Below are positions 45,017 through 53,764 of a stretch of 64,000 nt of DNA, piece after piece. The stretch is from Galbitalea soli (GTDB lineage: Bacteria > Actinomycetota > Actinomycetes > Actinomycetales > Microbacteriaceae): the NCBI RefSeq assembly GCF_010686725.1, contig NZ_JAAGWZ010000004.1, positions 1 to 64,000 on the forward strand, written 5' to 3'. The translations under genes and the position numbers were made by a program. The notes beneath the pieces were generated by a model. That model was not told the DNA's origin, searched no databases, and was given only the letters and a program-made list of their open reading frames with translations. Position 1 is the first letter of the stretch. Each line of letters starts with the position of its first letter.

Positions 45017-45403
45017 ATGGCGAAGCTGACCACTGACCAGCTGCTCGACGCGTTCAAGGAGCTCACCCTCATCGAGCTCTCCGAGTTCGTCAAGGCATTC
45101 GAGGAGACCTTCGAGGTCACCGCTGCGGCCCCCGTTGCCGTTGCCGCCGCCGGCGCCGGAGCTGCTGCTCCCGTCGAAGAGGTCGAGGAGAAGGACTCGT
45201 TCGACGTCGTCCTCGAGTCGGCCGGCGAGAAGAAGATCCAGGTCATCAAGGAGGTGCGCGCACTCACCAGCCTCGGCCTGGGTGAGGCGAAGGCTCTTGT
45301 TGACGGCGCCCCCGGCGTTGTGATCGAGGGTGCAAACAAGGAGAACGCCGAGAAGGCGAAGGCTCAGCTCGAAGAGGCTGGCGCCACCGTCACCCTCAAG
45401 TAG
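45017..45403 (+). CDS. rplL: 50S ribosomal protein L7/L12
   Basis: The 128-residue protein has the N-terminal dimerisation domain ([24 protein letters not shown]), an Ala/Val-rich hinge (about residues 38-55) and the conserved C-terminal factor-binding domain ([25 protein letters not shown]). It recruits translation factors to the stalk. AAGGAGA gives a strong ribosome site. Confidence 0.99.
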   Translation: MAKLTTDQLLDAFKELTLIELSEFVKAFEETFEVTAAAPVAVAAAGAGAAAPVEEVEEKDSFDVVLESAGEKKIQVIKEVRALTSLGLGEAKALVDGAPGVVIEGANKENAEKAKAQLEEAGATVTLK

Positions 45404-45431
45404 TCGAGGCCCCACGGGGCAGCACTGCTCT

Positions 45432-45463
45432 GGGCGTCGCCCCCTCACGGGGCGGCGCCCTTC
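45432..45463 (+). terminator. hairpin terminator after rplL
   Basis: A 12-bp stem with one T-G pair (45432-45443 with 45449-45460) starts 28 bases after the rplL stop and is followed by TTCG. The T run is weak, so termination may be partial. Confidence 0.65.
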
Positions 45464-45483
45464 GTGCAACCTGGGGCCGCGCG

Positions 45484-45622
45484 AACCGCGCGCACGGCGC
45501 CGGCGACCCGACGCGCACGGTGCCGCCTACCCGACGCGCACGGTGCCGCCTACCCGACGCGCACGGTGCCACCGACCCGACGCACACGGCGTCGCCGACC
45601 CGACGCACACGGCGCCGCGAAC
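45484..45622. repeat. 23-bp tandem repeat (about six units)
   Basis: The CCCGACGC(G/A)CACGG core recurs at 45507, 45530, 45553, 45576 and 45599, exactly 23 bases apart, with a degenerate unit before the first. Since 23 is not a multiple of three, this is not coding sequence. It lies in the 654-base gap after rplL. Confidence 0.9.
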
Positions 45623-45648
45623 CGCCCGTACACCAAGTGAATCCCGCT

Positions 45649-45688
45649 CACAAGATACTTGTGCGAGTGCAATCGTGTCCGCCATAAT
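45649..45688 (+). promoter_or_regulatory. promoter with overlapping inverted repeat
   Basis: TTGTGC (45659-45664), 18 bases and CATAAT (45683-45688) make a near-consensus promoter with a start at about 45695. The -35 box lies inside a perfect inverted repeat, CACAAG-ATA-CTTGTG (45649-45663 with the last base shared), which could be an operator. The only downstream target before the next gene is the small RNA region. Confidence 0.55.
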
Positions 45689-45761
45689 GGGGACGTTCAG
45701 CCACAGCAATCCCGACCGGCCGAATGATGTCCTGGCACTGCAGCCGCCCGCCCCCGCACTC

Positions 45762-45893
45762 GAACTAGACGGTCTTACCCTTCGCCTAGCTCCCCCGCCG
45801 TGCGTCCGGCGCGCAGTTCACCCCCGGACGTGATGTGCACCGCAAACCGTTGGTCGCGCGGGGCCTCGCATGAGGCCTCGCGCGATCTTTTTT
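45762..45893 (+). ncRNA. candidate 6C-type small RNA
   Basis: The segment holds two hairpins with C-rich single strands. ACGG (45769-45772) pairs with CCGT (45798-45801) around a loop containing CTCCCCCG. CGTCCGG (45803-45809) pairs with CCGGACG (45824-45830) around a loop ending in CACCCCC. A strong Rho-independent terminator follows. This pattern, and the CTAGCTCCCCC and CAGTTCACCCCC stretches, resemble the actinobacterial 6C RNA. Each loop has a run of five or so C residues, rather than six in isolation. The exact 5' end is uncertain; the promoter at 45649-45688 would start it near 45695. Confidence 0.55.
45854..45893 (+). terminator. Rho-independent terminator
   Basis: A 14-bp stem with one G-T pair (45854-45867 with 45872-45885, loop GCAT) is followed by TCTTTTTT. 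This is the strongest intrinsic terminator in the window. It ends the candidate small RNA or a long rplL 3' tail. Confidence 0.9.
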
Positions 45894-46057
45894 ATGGTCC
45901 GTGGGGCGCGTCGTTAATGAGTCATTGATGTTTTCGGTTCACTTCGGCCGGGCTCGCGCCTATCGTGTTTCTGCACACCCCGAAGGGGGACTGCGACCGC
46001 CGTCCCTGCCGCCGATAGTCTCGGGGAACACGTGCGTCCGTGCTCCGGGGGGAGAAC

Positions 46058-47389
46058 ATGAAGTCATTGCCGCTGCGCCGCGTCCTGATCACAATCGGGG
46101 TGCTGGCCACAACGGCGCTCCTCGCGACGGGGTGCTCGTCGACCAGTCCGGTCGCGGCCGAGCACGTCGGCGTCGCCGACGGGGTCGTCACGATCTACGG
46201 CTCCACGACGGGGGCCGACGCGATCCTGCTGCAGAAGTCGTGGGAACCGTGGGCCACGGCCCACAACATCACGATCAAGTACCAGGGCAGCGCCACCTTC
46301 CAGGGCGACATCGGCGGTGAGGCCCAGAAGCAGCAGGCGCCCGACCTCGCCATCTTCGATCAGCCCGGCCTCATGCGCGACCTCGCCCGCCTCGGCTATC
46401 TGAAGCCCGCGCCCGCGAGTGTGAAGGCGGCCGTCGCGCAGCACTACACCAAGGAGTGGGCGCGCGTCGCCTCGCTCGGCTCCACGCTCTACGGCTCGCC
46501 GTTCCTCGCCACCATCCACGGCTACATCTGGTACTCGCCCAAGATGTTCGCCAAGTACGGCATCACCTCTCCGCCGACGACCTGGCCGCAGCTCAAGGCG
46601 CTCACCCAGACGCTGTACGAGAAGGCCGGCCGCTCGCCCTGGTGCGAGGGATTCGACTCCGCGTCGACGAGCGGCGCCGCCGGCACCGACTGGATCGAGG
46701 ACGTGCTGATCCGCGAGAGCGGGCCCAAGGTCTACGACGCCTGGGCCACGCACCGCATCCCCTTCACCGACGAGCACGTCGCTCAGGCGATGTCCGACGC
46801 GGGGCAGATCGTGATGAGCCCCACCTACACGAACTCCGAGTTCGGCGGCGCGGGCTCGATCGCGACGACGTCACAGGTGCAGATCGCGAAAGCGCTCGTC
46901 GCCGGCAAGTGCCTGCTCACCCACCAGCCGAGCTCCTTCGAGAGCGTGCTTCAACTGCCGAACGTCGGCAACCCCACCATCGCTCCCACGAAGGGCATCT
47001 GGGCCTTCATGATGCCGTCGGTGACGGGGGATGCGACGCCGATCATCGGCTCGGGGTCGGTTCTCGCCGCCTTCTCCAACGACGCGCAGACCAAGGAGGT
47101 GCAGGCCTACCTCGCGAGCCCGGAGTGGGCCAACAGCCGCGCCCGGCTCGGGGGAGTCATCTCGGCGAACCTCGGACTCAACCCGGCCAACACCAACGAC
47201 CTGCTCGCGAAGTTCGCGATCCAGCTGCTGCAGAAGCCGTCCACGGTGTTCCGCTACGACGCCTCCGACCAGATGCCCGCGATCATCGGCTCGGGAGCCT
47301 TCCTGACCGGGATGATGGAGTGGGCCAAGGGGGCACCCGTTCCGAAGGTGCTCAAGGAGATCGACTCCTACTGGCCCGACAGCCCGTAG
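46058..47389 (+). CDS. extracellular solute-binding lipoprotein (sugar ABC type)
   Basis: The 443-residue protein has a lipoprotein signal (ITIGVLATTALLATGC, Cys at about residue 26). The body matches a family 1 solute-binding protein: VVTIYGSTTGADAILLQKSWEPW near the N-terminus, and the later LYGSPFLATIHGYIWYSPKMFAKYGI and GWPQLK-like region, as in sugar-binding proteins. It would deliver a carbohydrate to an ABC importer. No importer permease genes follow; the next gene is an exporter, so the partner must lie elsewhere. GGGGGGAG precedes the ATG. Confidence 0.87.
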   Translation: MKSLPLRRVLITIGVLATTALLATGCSSTSPVAAEHVGVADGVVTIYGSTTGADAILLQKSWEPWATAHNITIKYQGSATFQGDIGGEAQKQQAPDLAIFDQPGLMRDLARLGYLKPAPASVKAAVAQHYTKEWARVASLGSTLYGSPFLATIHGYIWYSPKMFAKYGITSPPTTWPQLKALTQTLYEKAGRSPWCEGFDSASTSGAAGTDWIEDVLIRESGPKVYDAWATHRIPFTDEHVAQAMSDAGQIVMSPTYTNSEFGGAGSIATTSQVQIAKALVAGKCLLTHQPSSFESVLQLPNVGNPTIAPTKGIWAFMMPSVTGDATPIIGSGSVLAAFSNDAQTKEVQAYLASPEWANSRARLGGVISANLGLNPANTNDLLAKFAIQLLQKPSTVFRYDASDQMPAIIGSGAFLTGMMEWAKGAPVPKVLKEIDSYWPDSP

Positions 47390-47413
47390 CGCGTGCACCC
47401 AGGCGGAAACGCT

Positions 47414-47419
47414 TAGGGT
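47414..47419 (+). promoter_or_regulatory. -10 box of a leaderless-type promoter
   Basis: TAGGGT lies six bases before the GTG at 47426 with no ribosome site in between, which suggests transcription starts at the start codon. Confidence 0.45.
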
Positions 47420-47425
47420 GAACGG

Positions 47426-49282
47426 GTGAGTATGCGGGGCGGCCACGGTCGCGGAGGTCGACTGGGCAGCGCCGACGTGTCGTCGCAGCGCGCCCAGAAC
47501 GCGACCGCGCCGAGAGTGGAGCACCTGCTCGGCCGCATCGGCGAGCTGTTCCGGCCCTACCGGGCGAAGCTCACGCTCACGATCATCCTCGTGCTCATCA
47601 GCGCGGGTCTCAGCGTGCTGCCGCCCCTGCTCACCCGCGAGGCCTTCGACGTGGGCCTCTTCCCGCCCTCCCGAACGCCCAATGTGCCTGTGCTCCTCGC
47701 CCTGGTCGGCGGGATGATCGGCCTCTGGGTCACCTCGGCCGGCCTCGGCGTCTGGCAGACCTACCTCACCGCGACCGTCGGCAACAACGTGATGGGCCGG
47801 CTGCGCATCCGGCTCTTCAGCCACCTGCAGTCGATGGAGCTCGCCTTCTTCACGAAGACCAAGACCGGCATCATCCAGTCCCGGTTGCAGAACGACGTGG
47901 GCGGGGTCGCCGACGTGCTCAGCAACACGATCTCGAGCGTGATCGGCAACACGGTCACCGTGCTCGCGGCGCTCGTGTCGATGATCGTGCTCAGCTGGCA
48001 GATGACGATCGTGGCGGTGATCCTGCTGCCGGTGCTCGTGCTCGCGCAGCGCAGGGTCGGGCAGGTGCGGGCGCGGATCGCGACCAAGACGCAGGAGTCG
48101 CTGAGCGACATGACCGCGATCACGCAGGAGACGCTCAGTGTGAGCGGAATCCTGCTCGCGAAGAGCTTCAATCAGCAGCCCACCGAGATCGCCCGCTATC
48201 AGGCCGAGAACCGCACGCAGATCGCGCTGCAGGTGAGGCAGCAGATGAGCGGCCAGTGGTTCTTCGCCATGGTCGGGATCTTCCTGTCGGTCATCCCCGC
48301 CGTCATCTACCTCGTGGCCGCCTGGCTCATCACCCACGACGTCGCCGTGACCGCGGGGACGATCGTCGCCTTCACCACCGTGCAGTCGCGGTTGACCTTC
48401 CCGCTGCTCGGGCTCCTCCGGGTCGCCCTCGACCTGCAGACCTCGCAGGCCCTCTTCGCCCGCATCTTCGAGTACCTCGACCTGCACCCCGCGATCGCCG
48501 ACCGCCCGGGTGCCCACGATGTCGATCCCACGCGCCTCGGCGAGGTCGAGTTCGACGACGTCACGTTCCGGTATCCGGATGCGGGGGCCGACTCCCCGGC
48601 GACCCTCCAGTCGGTCTCGTTCACCATCGACCCCGGGCAGTACGCCGCGTTCGTGGGACCCTCCGGCGCCGGCAAGACGACCATCTCCTACCTACTCCCG
48701 CGCTTCCACGAGGTCACGGGTGGCGCGGTGCGATTCGCGGGCACCGATATCCGTGAGCTTCGCCAGGAGAGTCTCATCGACAACATCGGCATCGTGTCGC
48801 AGGAGACCTATCTCTTCCACGCGACCATCGCCGAGAACCTGCGCTACGCGAAGCCGGGGGCGACGGATGCCGAGCTCGAGGTCGCGGCGCGGGCGGCCAA
48901 CATCCATGACACGATCATGTCGTTCCCCGACGGCTACGGCACGGTCGTGGGCGAGCGCGGATACCGCCTCAGCGGAGGCGAGAAGCAGCGCGTGGCCATC
49001 GCGCGCGTGCTGCTGAAGGATCCGGCGGTGCTCATCCTCGATGAGGCGACCAGTGCGCTCGACACGATCTCGGAGCGCATCGTGCAGTCGGCGCTCGACG
49101 AGGCCTCCCGCGGCCGCACGACGATCGCCATCGCCCACCGCCTCTCCACCGTCATCGGCGCCGACGTGATCTTCGTCGTCGTCGCGGGTCGCATCGTCGA
49201 ATCCGGCAGTCACGCCGAGTTGCTCGCACGGGGTGGCGAGTACTCCCGCCTGTTCGCGGAGCAGGCCGGCACGCTCGCGTAG
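47426..49282 (+). CDS. ABC transporter ATP-binding protein/permease (MdlB-like exporter)
   Basis: The 618-residue half-transporter has six membrane helices, starting at about residues 50-70 (LTLTIILVLISAGLSVLPPLL). A C-terminal ATPase domain follows with Walker A GPSGAGKTTISYLLPRF, signature LSGGEKQRVAIARVLL and Walker B AVLILDEATSALD. It resembles multidrug or lipid exporters that work as homodimers. The preferred GTG start at 47426 is leaderless; an ATG at 47432 is the alternative. It is next to, but probably not functionally tied to, the solute-binding lipoprotein. Confidence 0.92.
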   Translation: MSMRGGHGRGGRLGSADVSSQRAQNATAPRVEHLLGRIGELFRPYRAKLTLTIILVLISAGLSVLPPLLTREAFDVGLFPPSRTPNVPVLLALVGGMIGLWVTSAGLGVWQTYLTATVGNNVMGRLRIRLFSHLQSMELAFFTKTKTGIIQSRLQNDVGGVADVLSNTISSVIGNTVTVLAALVSMIVLSWQMTIVAVILLPVLVLAQRRVGQVRARIATKTQESLSDMTAITQETLSVSGILLAKSFNQQPTEIARYQAENRTQIALQVRQQMSGQWFFAMVGIFLSVIPAVIYLVAAWLITHDVAVTAGTIVAFTTVQSRLTFPLLGLLRVALDLQTSQALFARIFEYLDLHPAIADRPGAHDVDPTRLGEVEFDDVTFRYPDAGADSPATLQSVSFTIDPGQYAAFVGPSGAGKTTISYLLPRFHEVTGGAVRFAGTDIRELRQESLIDNIGIVSQETYLFHATIAENLRYAKPGATDAELEVAARAANIHDTIMSFPDGYGTVVGERGYRLSGGEKQRVAIARVLLKDPAVLILDEATSALDTISERIVQSALDEASRGRTTIAIAHRLSTVIGADVIFVVVAGRIVESGSHAELLARGGEYSRLFAEQAGTLA

Positions 49283-49490
49283 TACGCCCGCGCGCGCGTC
49301 CGGCGACCCGGAACGCGTTCGTACCACGCCGGCGCTCCCGTCCGGCGACCCGGTGCGCTCGGGGAGCGCGCCCAGGTGCCGGCCCAGCCGCGCCCCCTTC
49401 CTCGCGCCCCAAAACGCACGCTTTCCCGAAAAAGGATGGCGTCGTCAGTAAGTTGCGTGCTACAACATACGTGTACAAGCAATAAATGGT

Positions 49491-49505
49491 GTATCACGCA
49501 AATCG
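49491..49505 (+). promoter_or_regulatory. 15-bp motif shared with the marR promoter
   Basis: GTATCACGCAAATCG matches GTATCATGTAAATCG at 53704-53718 in 13 of 15 positions. It lies 75 bases before the MMPL gene in the most AT-rich stretch of the neighbourhood (49440-49515) and contains TATCAC, a possible -10. It is probably an operator for the MarR regulator of this locus. The rest of 49283-49579 holds no gene. Confidence 0.55.
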
Positions 49506-49579
49506 TGTTCGACAGATCGTTGGGGCCACCCACCCCGACCGTTGAACGACCGTCCCATCCCCCCAAAGGAGATCAGCCT

Positions 49580-51835
49580 GTGAAGCGTCTGTCCGCTCTC
49601 GTGACACGCCGGCCCTGGGTGGTCATCGGTGTCTGGATCGCGATCGTGGCCGGTGCGGCCGTGATCGCCTCCGGCCTCGATGGCAGCCTGAAGGCCGGCG
49701 GGTTCACGAACCCGCGTGCGGAAGCGCTTGTCACGCAGGCCACTCTCCGGGACGCGTTCGACGAAGCCCCCGGCCAGCTCGTGGTGGCGCTCGACTCGAC
49801 GAAGCCCGTGACCGACGGCATGGTCCAGACCGTCATCACGGAGCTGCGTCGGGCGGGCGCCACCACGACGCAGGACGCGAGCACCCACCCCGACTGGCGC
49901 TCCTCCTCGGGTTGCACCACGCTCGTCGTCGGCGGGTTCGATGCGGATGACACGACCGTGCAGAACTCGGTCCCGGATCTTCAGCGACGCTTGGAGTCGG
50001 CGCTGCGCGGGCAATCGGCCTCCGGCTCCCACTCGGCGGTCTATGTGACGGGCCAGCCCGCGCTCGACTACCAGCTCAATGTGCACTCGAAGGCCGATGC
50101 CACGCGGGCCGAGATGATCGTCTTCCCCGTCCTCATCATCGTCCTGCTGCTCGTCTTCGGATCGGTCACCGCGATGATCGTCCCCCTGCTCATCGCGGGC
50201 TCGGCCCTCGCCCTGGGGAGTGCCGCGGGAGCACTGCTCGGGCGCGGCATCGACCTGTCGATCCTCTACTCCAACATCGTCTCGATGATCGGTCTCGCGG
50301 TCGCGATCGACTACTCCCTCTTCATCATCAAGCGCTTCCGCGAAGAACTCGCGATGGGCGCCGAGGTCCGGGCGGCGGTGCAGACCGCGATGCAGACCGC
50401 CGGGCGCTCCGTCTTCTTCAGCGGCATCGCCGTCGCCGTCGCACTGGCGGCGCTCTTCATTCCGCGCGTGATGGCCTTCACCAGCATCGCGCTCGGCGGG
50501 ATCGTGGTCACCACGGCGGCACTTCTCGTGACGCTCACGGTGCTTCCCGCCGTCCTCACCGTCCTCGGTCGCCGAATCGACTGGGGATCCATCCGTGGGC
50601 GTCGTCGTCTTGCGTCGGCTTCGACGTCCACCCACCTGGGTGCCGGAGCATCATCGGGTTTGTTCCGGCACCCAGGACTCGTCACCGTCGTCGGGGTGGT
50701 CGCGCTCGTGATCGTGGCGCTCCCCATCTCGGGTATCTCTCTGCAGTCGCCGGTCGCCAGCGCGACGGTGCTGCCTTCGACCGATCCTGCCCGGAAGGGG
50801 CTGGACGTGCTCGCCGCGAAACTGGGGGATCGCGCGCTGTTCCCCGTGCAGGTGGTTATGACGGCGAGCCCGCGCCAGGGCGGTGAGGCCCTGTTGCGCG
50901 ACGTCGCGACCGTGAGTGAGTTCGCCGCTGACCAGCGGGGTGCCGGCGATCTCACCTCGGTCGCGACGCTCGGCGCGCCGAATGCCGCCATCATCGCCGC
51001 GGCGGATGCTCCCGAGTCGTCGTCTCCGCTCGCGGCCGCGGTCCACCGCCTGTGGTCGACGCACAACGGCCGGACGGTCACGAGAATCCTCATCGACCCG
51101 TCCGAGGGGCCGGACTCGGTGAGCGCTCACCGGCTCGTGACAGCGCTTCGCGACCGATTCGGTGCCACGGCGAACGGCTCAACGGGGATCAGCGCGTCGC
51201 TCGCGGTCGCCGGTGCGACGGCCCAGGGGGTCGACTTCGACTCGACCCTCGTCGACTCGATGCCGCTCATCGCGCTCCTCGTCTTCGCTCTCACCTTCGG
51301 AATGCTGCTCTTCGCCTTCCGCTCGGTGCTGCTCCCCGTGCTCGCGCTGGCGTTCAACGGCCTCGTGGTCGCCGCGTCGCTCGGCATCCTCACCTTCCTG
51401 CTCGATCGCACAGGCAGCGCCCCCATCAACTCGGTCACTCCCGTGCTGCTCTTCGCCGTGCTCTTCGGGCTCAGCATGGACTACATGGTGATCATCATGG
51501 CGAGGATCACCGAGGGATTCCGATCAGGGCTCGACTACCGCGCGGCGGTCGGGCAGGGGGTTCACGCGACCCGCACGATGGTGAACAGCGCGGCCATCAT
51601 CATGATCGCGGTGTTCGCCTCCTTCGCCACCGCCGAGATCAGCATCGTGCGCGAGATCGGCATCGGCCTCGCGGTGGCGGTGGCGATCGACGCGCTCGTC
51701 ATTCGCGCGGTCATCCTGCCCGCGACGCTCCTGCTCCTCGGGCCGCGCACCCTCGGGGCGAGTGCCCAGCGAGCGAACGCCCGCGCACGCCAGCGGCCCA
51801 GCGTGGCACCGCGTCAACTCGACCTCGTGCACTGA
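49580..51835 (+). CDS. MMPL/RND-family transporter
   Basis: The 751-residue exporter has the two-fold MMPL layout of 11-12 membrane helices and two large external loops. The proton-relay type motifs are IGLAVAIDYSLFIIKRFREE in the first half and FGLSMDYMVIIMARITEGF in the second. MMPL proteins export lipids, siderophores and signals in actinobacteria. AAAGGAGAT precedes the GTG at 49580; an upstream in-frame ATG at 49376 lies before the promoter region and is unlikely. It is the first gene of an operon with the AvrD-like and ATPase genes. Confidence 0.93.
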   Translation: MKRLSALVTRRPWVVIGVWIAIVAGAAVIASGLDGSLKAGGFTNPRAEALVTQATLRDAFDEAPGQLVVALDSTKPVTDGMVQTVITELRRAGATTTQDASTHPDWRSSSGCTTLVVGGFDADDTTVQNSVPDLQRRLESALRGQSASGSHSAVYVTGQPALDYQLNVHSKADATRAEMIVFPVLIIVLLLVFGSVTAMIVPLLIAGSALALGSAAGALLGRGIDLSILYSNIVSMIGLAVAIDYSLFIIKRFREELAMGAEVRAAVQTAMQTAGRSVFFSGIAVAVALAALFIPRVMAFTSIALGGIVVTTAALLVTLTVLPAVLTVLGRRIDWGSIRGRRRLASASTSTHLGAGASSGLFRHPGLVTVVGVVALVIVALPISGISLQSPVASATVLPSTDPARKGLDVLAAKLGDRALFPVQVVMTASPRQGGEALLRDVATVSEFAADQRGAGDLTSVATLGAPNAAIIAAADAPESSSPLAAAVHRLWSTHNGRTVTRILIDPSEGPDSVSAHRLVTALRDRFGATANGSTGISASLAVAGATAQGVDFDSTLVDSMPLIALLVFALTFGMLLFAFRSVLLPVLALAFNGLVVAASLGILTFLLDRTGSAPINSVTPVLLFAVLFGLSMDYMVIIMARITEGFRSGLDYRAAVGQGVHATRTMVNSAAIIMIAVFASFATAEISIVREIGIGLAVAVAIDALVIRAVILPATLLLLGPRTLGASAQRANARARQRPSVAPRQLDLVH

Positions 51836-51860
51836 CGACCCCCGAGAGGCAGACCCAGCC

Positions 51861-52892
51861 GTGACGATGACAGCGAGCGCCACAGCGATGCAGCACTTCC
51901 ACGATGTCGATCACGCTCTGGGCGACAAGAAGTGCCGCTACTTCGGCGAGGGGCACCGCGCGGTGCGCCGCGTCGTCGAGGCCACCGGGCCGGCGGGATC
52001 CCCAGAGCTGAGGGCGAGACTCGCCTACCCCGAGCGCTGGTCGGTGAAGCGCCACGCGAGCCTGGTTCCCCACGTCAGCACGATCGACGCACTCGCCATC
52101 GCCGGGCGCATCGCGGGGGACTACCTCCGGCGCGAGTGCGACCACAGCGAAGAGATGGTGCGGCGAGCGTGGATCCGCAGTTTCGAGGTGCGGGCGGGGT
52201 CGACCCCCGTCGAATCCCTCGACGACATTCCGGTGCAGGTGCAGCGAATGGAGGCGAGTCCCAGTCGCCACTGCCCCACCGATATCGTGCTCGCCTTCGA
52301 CATCGGCAACATGCGCGCAACGATCGCCGTCGTCCCCTCGCCGTCCCCGCCCCAGTCCGAACTCACCGACGCGCCCTCGTCCGGCCATCGCGAGCGGCCC
52401 ACGGCGAACGACCGACGTGCCGAGCGAGATTTCTGGCTGCACCACTCGGAGCACCGGGAGCACAGCATCCGCTCGGTCACCGTCGACGGCGGCGGGTACA
52501 GTGCGGATGCTCTCGCGCGGGTCATCGCGACAGAGCCGCACGACCCGTTCTCCGGGCTCGGTGCCGCCTACTCCGGCTCCGTCTCCATGATCGACACGCT
52601 CGTGATCTTCGCGCAGCTCGCCCAGGTGCTCGCCTACCAGGTCGACGGAATGTCTCGGGACGAGAGCTCCACCTTCTGGATGCGGCGCGTTCATCTCACC
52701 ACTGTCTCGCCCGAGCAGCCCCACGGCATGTGGAACGGGGTCGAAGTGTCGGTGCTCCGATCGCGCCTGCTCACCCTGGGCGGCGCCAACTGGCGCTCGC
52801 TCGCGCTCACCGGCAGAACCATGGGGTACAGCTGCGACGGCGACGTCGCACACGCGCTCCCCGATCGAGGAGAGAACGATGACGACTACTGA
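51861..52892 (+). CDS. AvrD family protein (syringolide-type biosynthesis)
   Basis: The 343-residue product matches the AvrD family. Matching segments are DVDHALGDKKCRYFGEGHRA (about residues 15-35), LAYPERWSVKRHASLVPHVS followed by TIDALAIAGRIAGDYL, and RAWIRSFEVRAGSTPVESLD. In Pseudomonas syringae, AvrD alone directs formation of syringolides, acyl-glycoside signals made from a xylulose-like sugar and a beta-keto acyl chain. By analogy this protein should build a small lactone-like lipid signal, which the MMPL protein upstream would export. The GTG start is 25 bases after the MMPL stop. The family call is from recognised motifs, not a search. Confidence 0.82.
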   Translation: MTMTASATAMQHFHDVDHALGDKKCRYFGEGHRAVRRVVEATGPAGSPELRARLAYPERWSVKRHASLVPHVSTIDALAIAGRIAGDYLRRECDHSEEMVRRAWIRSFEVRAGSTPVESLDDIPVQVQRMEASPSRHCPTDIVLAFDIGNMRATIAVVPSPSPPQSELTDAPSSGHRERPTANDRRAERDFWLHHSEHREHSIRSVTVDGGGYSADALARVIATEPHDPFSGLGAAYSGSVSMIDTLVIFAQLAQVLAYQVDGMSRDESSTFWMRRVHLTTVSPEQPHGMWNGVEVSVLRSRLLTLGGANWRSLALTGRTMGYSCDGDVAHALPDRGENDDDY

Positions 52893-53673
52893 GCAGCACG
52901 GCACCACCGGGTCCCCTCGAGGGCTCGTGATCTCGGGCACCTACTCCAGCGGCAAGACCACGACCTCCACCGCGCTCGCCATCGCGACGGGCCTGCCCCG
53001 TGCCGACGGCCAGTCGGCGCGGGAGATACTGACCGAGCTCTACCCCGGGCGGCAGTTCGCGCACATGGACCTGACCGAACTCATCGCGCTCGGGCTCCGA
53101 CGCTTCGAGGAGCGCGTCACGAACGAGCAGGCACTCAGCGGCGTCGACTTCATCTCCGACGGATCGGTGCTGCACGAGTGGGTGTACGGCACGACGCGGC
53201 TGCGCACCGGCATCAACCCGGGGGCGCCACTGTGGCAGCGGCTGACGAAGGCGGTGATCGGCCTTCCCGCGCTCCCGTTCCTGCGGCGCTACCTCGCTGC
53301 CTACGGAACAGTTGCCACACTGCACGCGCGGGCGGCGTATCGCGCCTTCGTGCACCTCCCCGTCGAGTTCCCCATGAACCCCGACGGCCACCGGCCCGTG
53401 TCCGAACGGTACCGCCACATCGCCGATGAGAAACTGCGCCGAGTCGTGCATCAGCTCGACCTGCCGCTCGTCACCGTGCGGGGCACCGCCGTCGAACGCG
53501 TGCAGGAGATCATCGACATCTTCCACCTGCCGCAGCGCATGAGCAGCGAAGAGGCGGTCGATCGAGCTCACCGTCAGATCGCCCGCAGCCGGGAGACGGT
53601 GGCACAGCGCATCCTCTCGCAGCACCGCGAACTGGGGGTGACCGAGAAGCTCAAAATCGCGACCCGATTCTGA
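52879..53673 (+). CDS. P-loop ATP/GTP-binding protein (AAA_28-like)
   Basis: The 264-residue protein has the Walker A GTYSSGKTTTSTAL near residue 20 and REILTELYPGRQF. FISDGSVLHEWVYG follows, where Asp would act as the Walker B-like residue. The overall look is that of a nucleotide-kinase-like or NadR/Ttd14-like ATPase. It overlaps the AvrD gene by 14 bases and is read in the same operon, so it may activate a precursor by phosphorylation or control the pathway. The substrate is unknown. GAGGAGAG is a good ribosome site. Confidence 0.75.
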   Translation: MTTTEQHGTTGSPRGLVISGTYSSGKTTTSTALAIATGLPRADGQSAREILTELYPGRQFAHMDLTELIALGLRRFEERVTNEQALSGVDFISDGSVLHEWVYGTTRLRTGINPGAPLWQRLTKAVIGLPALPFLRRYLAAYGTVATLHARAAYRAFVHLPVEFPMNPDGHRPVSERYRHIADEKLRRVVHQLDLPLVTVRGTAVERVQEIIDIFHLPQRMSSEEAVDRAHRQIARSRETVAQRILSQHRELGVTEKLKIATRF

Positions 53674-53703
53674 CTGGCGCCGTGCATGAGCGGTATCGAT
53701 GAC

Positions 53704-53718
53704 GTATCATGTAAATCG
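53704..53718 (+). promoter_or_regulatory. 15-bp motif before marR
   Basis: GTATCATGTAAATCG lies 47 bases before the marR start and contains TATCAT, a plausible -10 box. Its match to the motif before the MMPL operon suggests that one regulator binds both sites. Confidence 0.5.
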
Positions 53719-53764
53719 CCGGACGCCACCGCGGCACCAACCAGACTGACCGGGAGACCTGCTC

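Noticed and set aside
45484-45622. CRISPR-like array after rplL
   Set aside because: Units are tandem without unique spacers and no cas gene is near.
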